Source: Bacteroidales bacterium (GTDB lineage: Bacteria > Bacteroidota > Bacteroidia > Bacteroidales > UBA10428). Taken from it: DNA of 6,656 nt. Position 1 is the stretch's first letter. Every line of letters begins with the position of its first letter. Positions 6,336 through 6,656 of this stretch are shown here, one piece after another. The DNA lies in NCBI GenBank assembly GCA_016926235.1, contig JAFGOZ010000228.1, positions 1-6,656 on the forward strand. The letters are read 5' to 3'. The notes under the pieces were generated by a model. That model was not told the origin of the DNA. It ran no database searches and saw nothing but the letters and a program-made list of their open reading frames with translations. The position numbers were made by a program, and so were the translations under genes.

Positions 6336-6656
6336 CTAATATATGATGACTTTTGCAGTCATAGAACTGCCATTGTTAAGGTTGAGGTAATAACAACCAG
6401 GCGCAAATGCTGAGATATCAATACGAATAATTTGAGACGGGCTGAAAATATTTGTATATACTAATTCTCCAACGGCATTGAAAAGATGGACAGTAATGTC
6501 ATTTTCTGACATACTCTTCAAATCAATATTGATAATATTTTTAGCTGGCATAGGATATACAGATATTTTCTGGCTATTCGTGATTTCTGCCAATCCTGAT
6601 CCTGTTTCAATAATATAATCTGCATTACACATTTCTGAGTTCTGATAATTATCCTT
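6336..6656 (-). CDS. C-terminal part of a type IX secreted protein (sorting domain), 5' end outside the window
   Basis: Only the last 106 codons are present: the frame stays open to the right edge, so the ATG at 6632 is internal and not the true start (KDNYQNSE precedes it). From about the IS-V-Y-P segment onward the sequence matches the type A sorting domain recognised by the type IX secretion system. A strand with YPMPAKN in place of the usual YPNPa is followed by VHLFNAVGELVY, IRIDISAFAPGCYYLNL and a final strand ending AKVIIY. This domain directs passage across the outer membrane and is normally cleaved on arrival at the cell surface. The functional domain of the protein lies upstream, beyond the window, so its role (peptidase, glycosidase, adhesin) cannot be stated. 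It is convergent with the receptor operon and shares the terminator. Confidence 0.9.
   Translation of the reverse strand, partial: KDNYQNSEMCNADYIIETGSGLAEITNSQKISVYPMPAKNIINIDLKSMSENDITVHLFNAVGELVYTNIFSPSQIIRIDISAFAPGCYYLNLNNGSSMTAKVIIY

Overview
The window looks like AT-rich chromosomal DNA from a member of the Bacteroidota. Three independent signs point there: a TonB-dependent receptor with an N-terminal carboxypeptidase-regulatory-like domain, a small protein with the HYC / CC / PP signature known from that phylum, and the C-terminal sorting tail of a protein exported by the type IX secretion system. A type IX client argues for a free-living, marine or anaerobic lineage rather than classical gut Bacteroides, but the genus cannot be read from the sequence.

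Left block (1-3121, all on +). A radical SAM enzyme with a MoaA/HpnH/SPASM-like core (131-1009) is followed by a 230-base stretch that carries a doubtful small ORF and three hairpins. Next come an exported START/SRPBCC-like lipid-binding-type protein (1242-1814) and a second radical SAM enzyme of the HemN/HemW superfamily (1826-3121). Genes are tightly packed, so they are probably co-transcribed. Two radical SAM enzymes of different subfamilies flanking an exported hydrophobic-ligand-type protein is not a pathway I recognise. It is the best candidate here for an undescribed function, perhaps modification and handling of a lipid or tetrapyrrole-like molecule (inference only).

Middle block (3205-6280, all on +). 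Three exported proteins form a metal-handling operon: HYC_CC_PP family protein, periplasmic heavy-metal-associated (HMA) protein with a CxxC site, and a large TonB-dependent outer-membrane receptor that starts 3 bases after the HMA gene. Every one carries an adjacent Cys-Cys pair, which suggests thiol handling of a soft metal, most likely copper, between the outer membrane and periplasm.

Right edge (6281-6656). A perfect 16-bp hairpin lies between convergent genes and is followed by the 3' end, on the - strand, of a type IX secreted protein whose main domain lies outside the window.

Between the genes, and possibly inside the doubtful small ORF, lie five short palindromes whose stems differ but whose centres share a CTTTnG-like core (one variant has ATTTAT). 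They look like a dispersed REP-like hairpin family.
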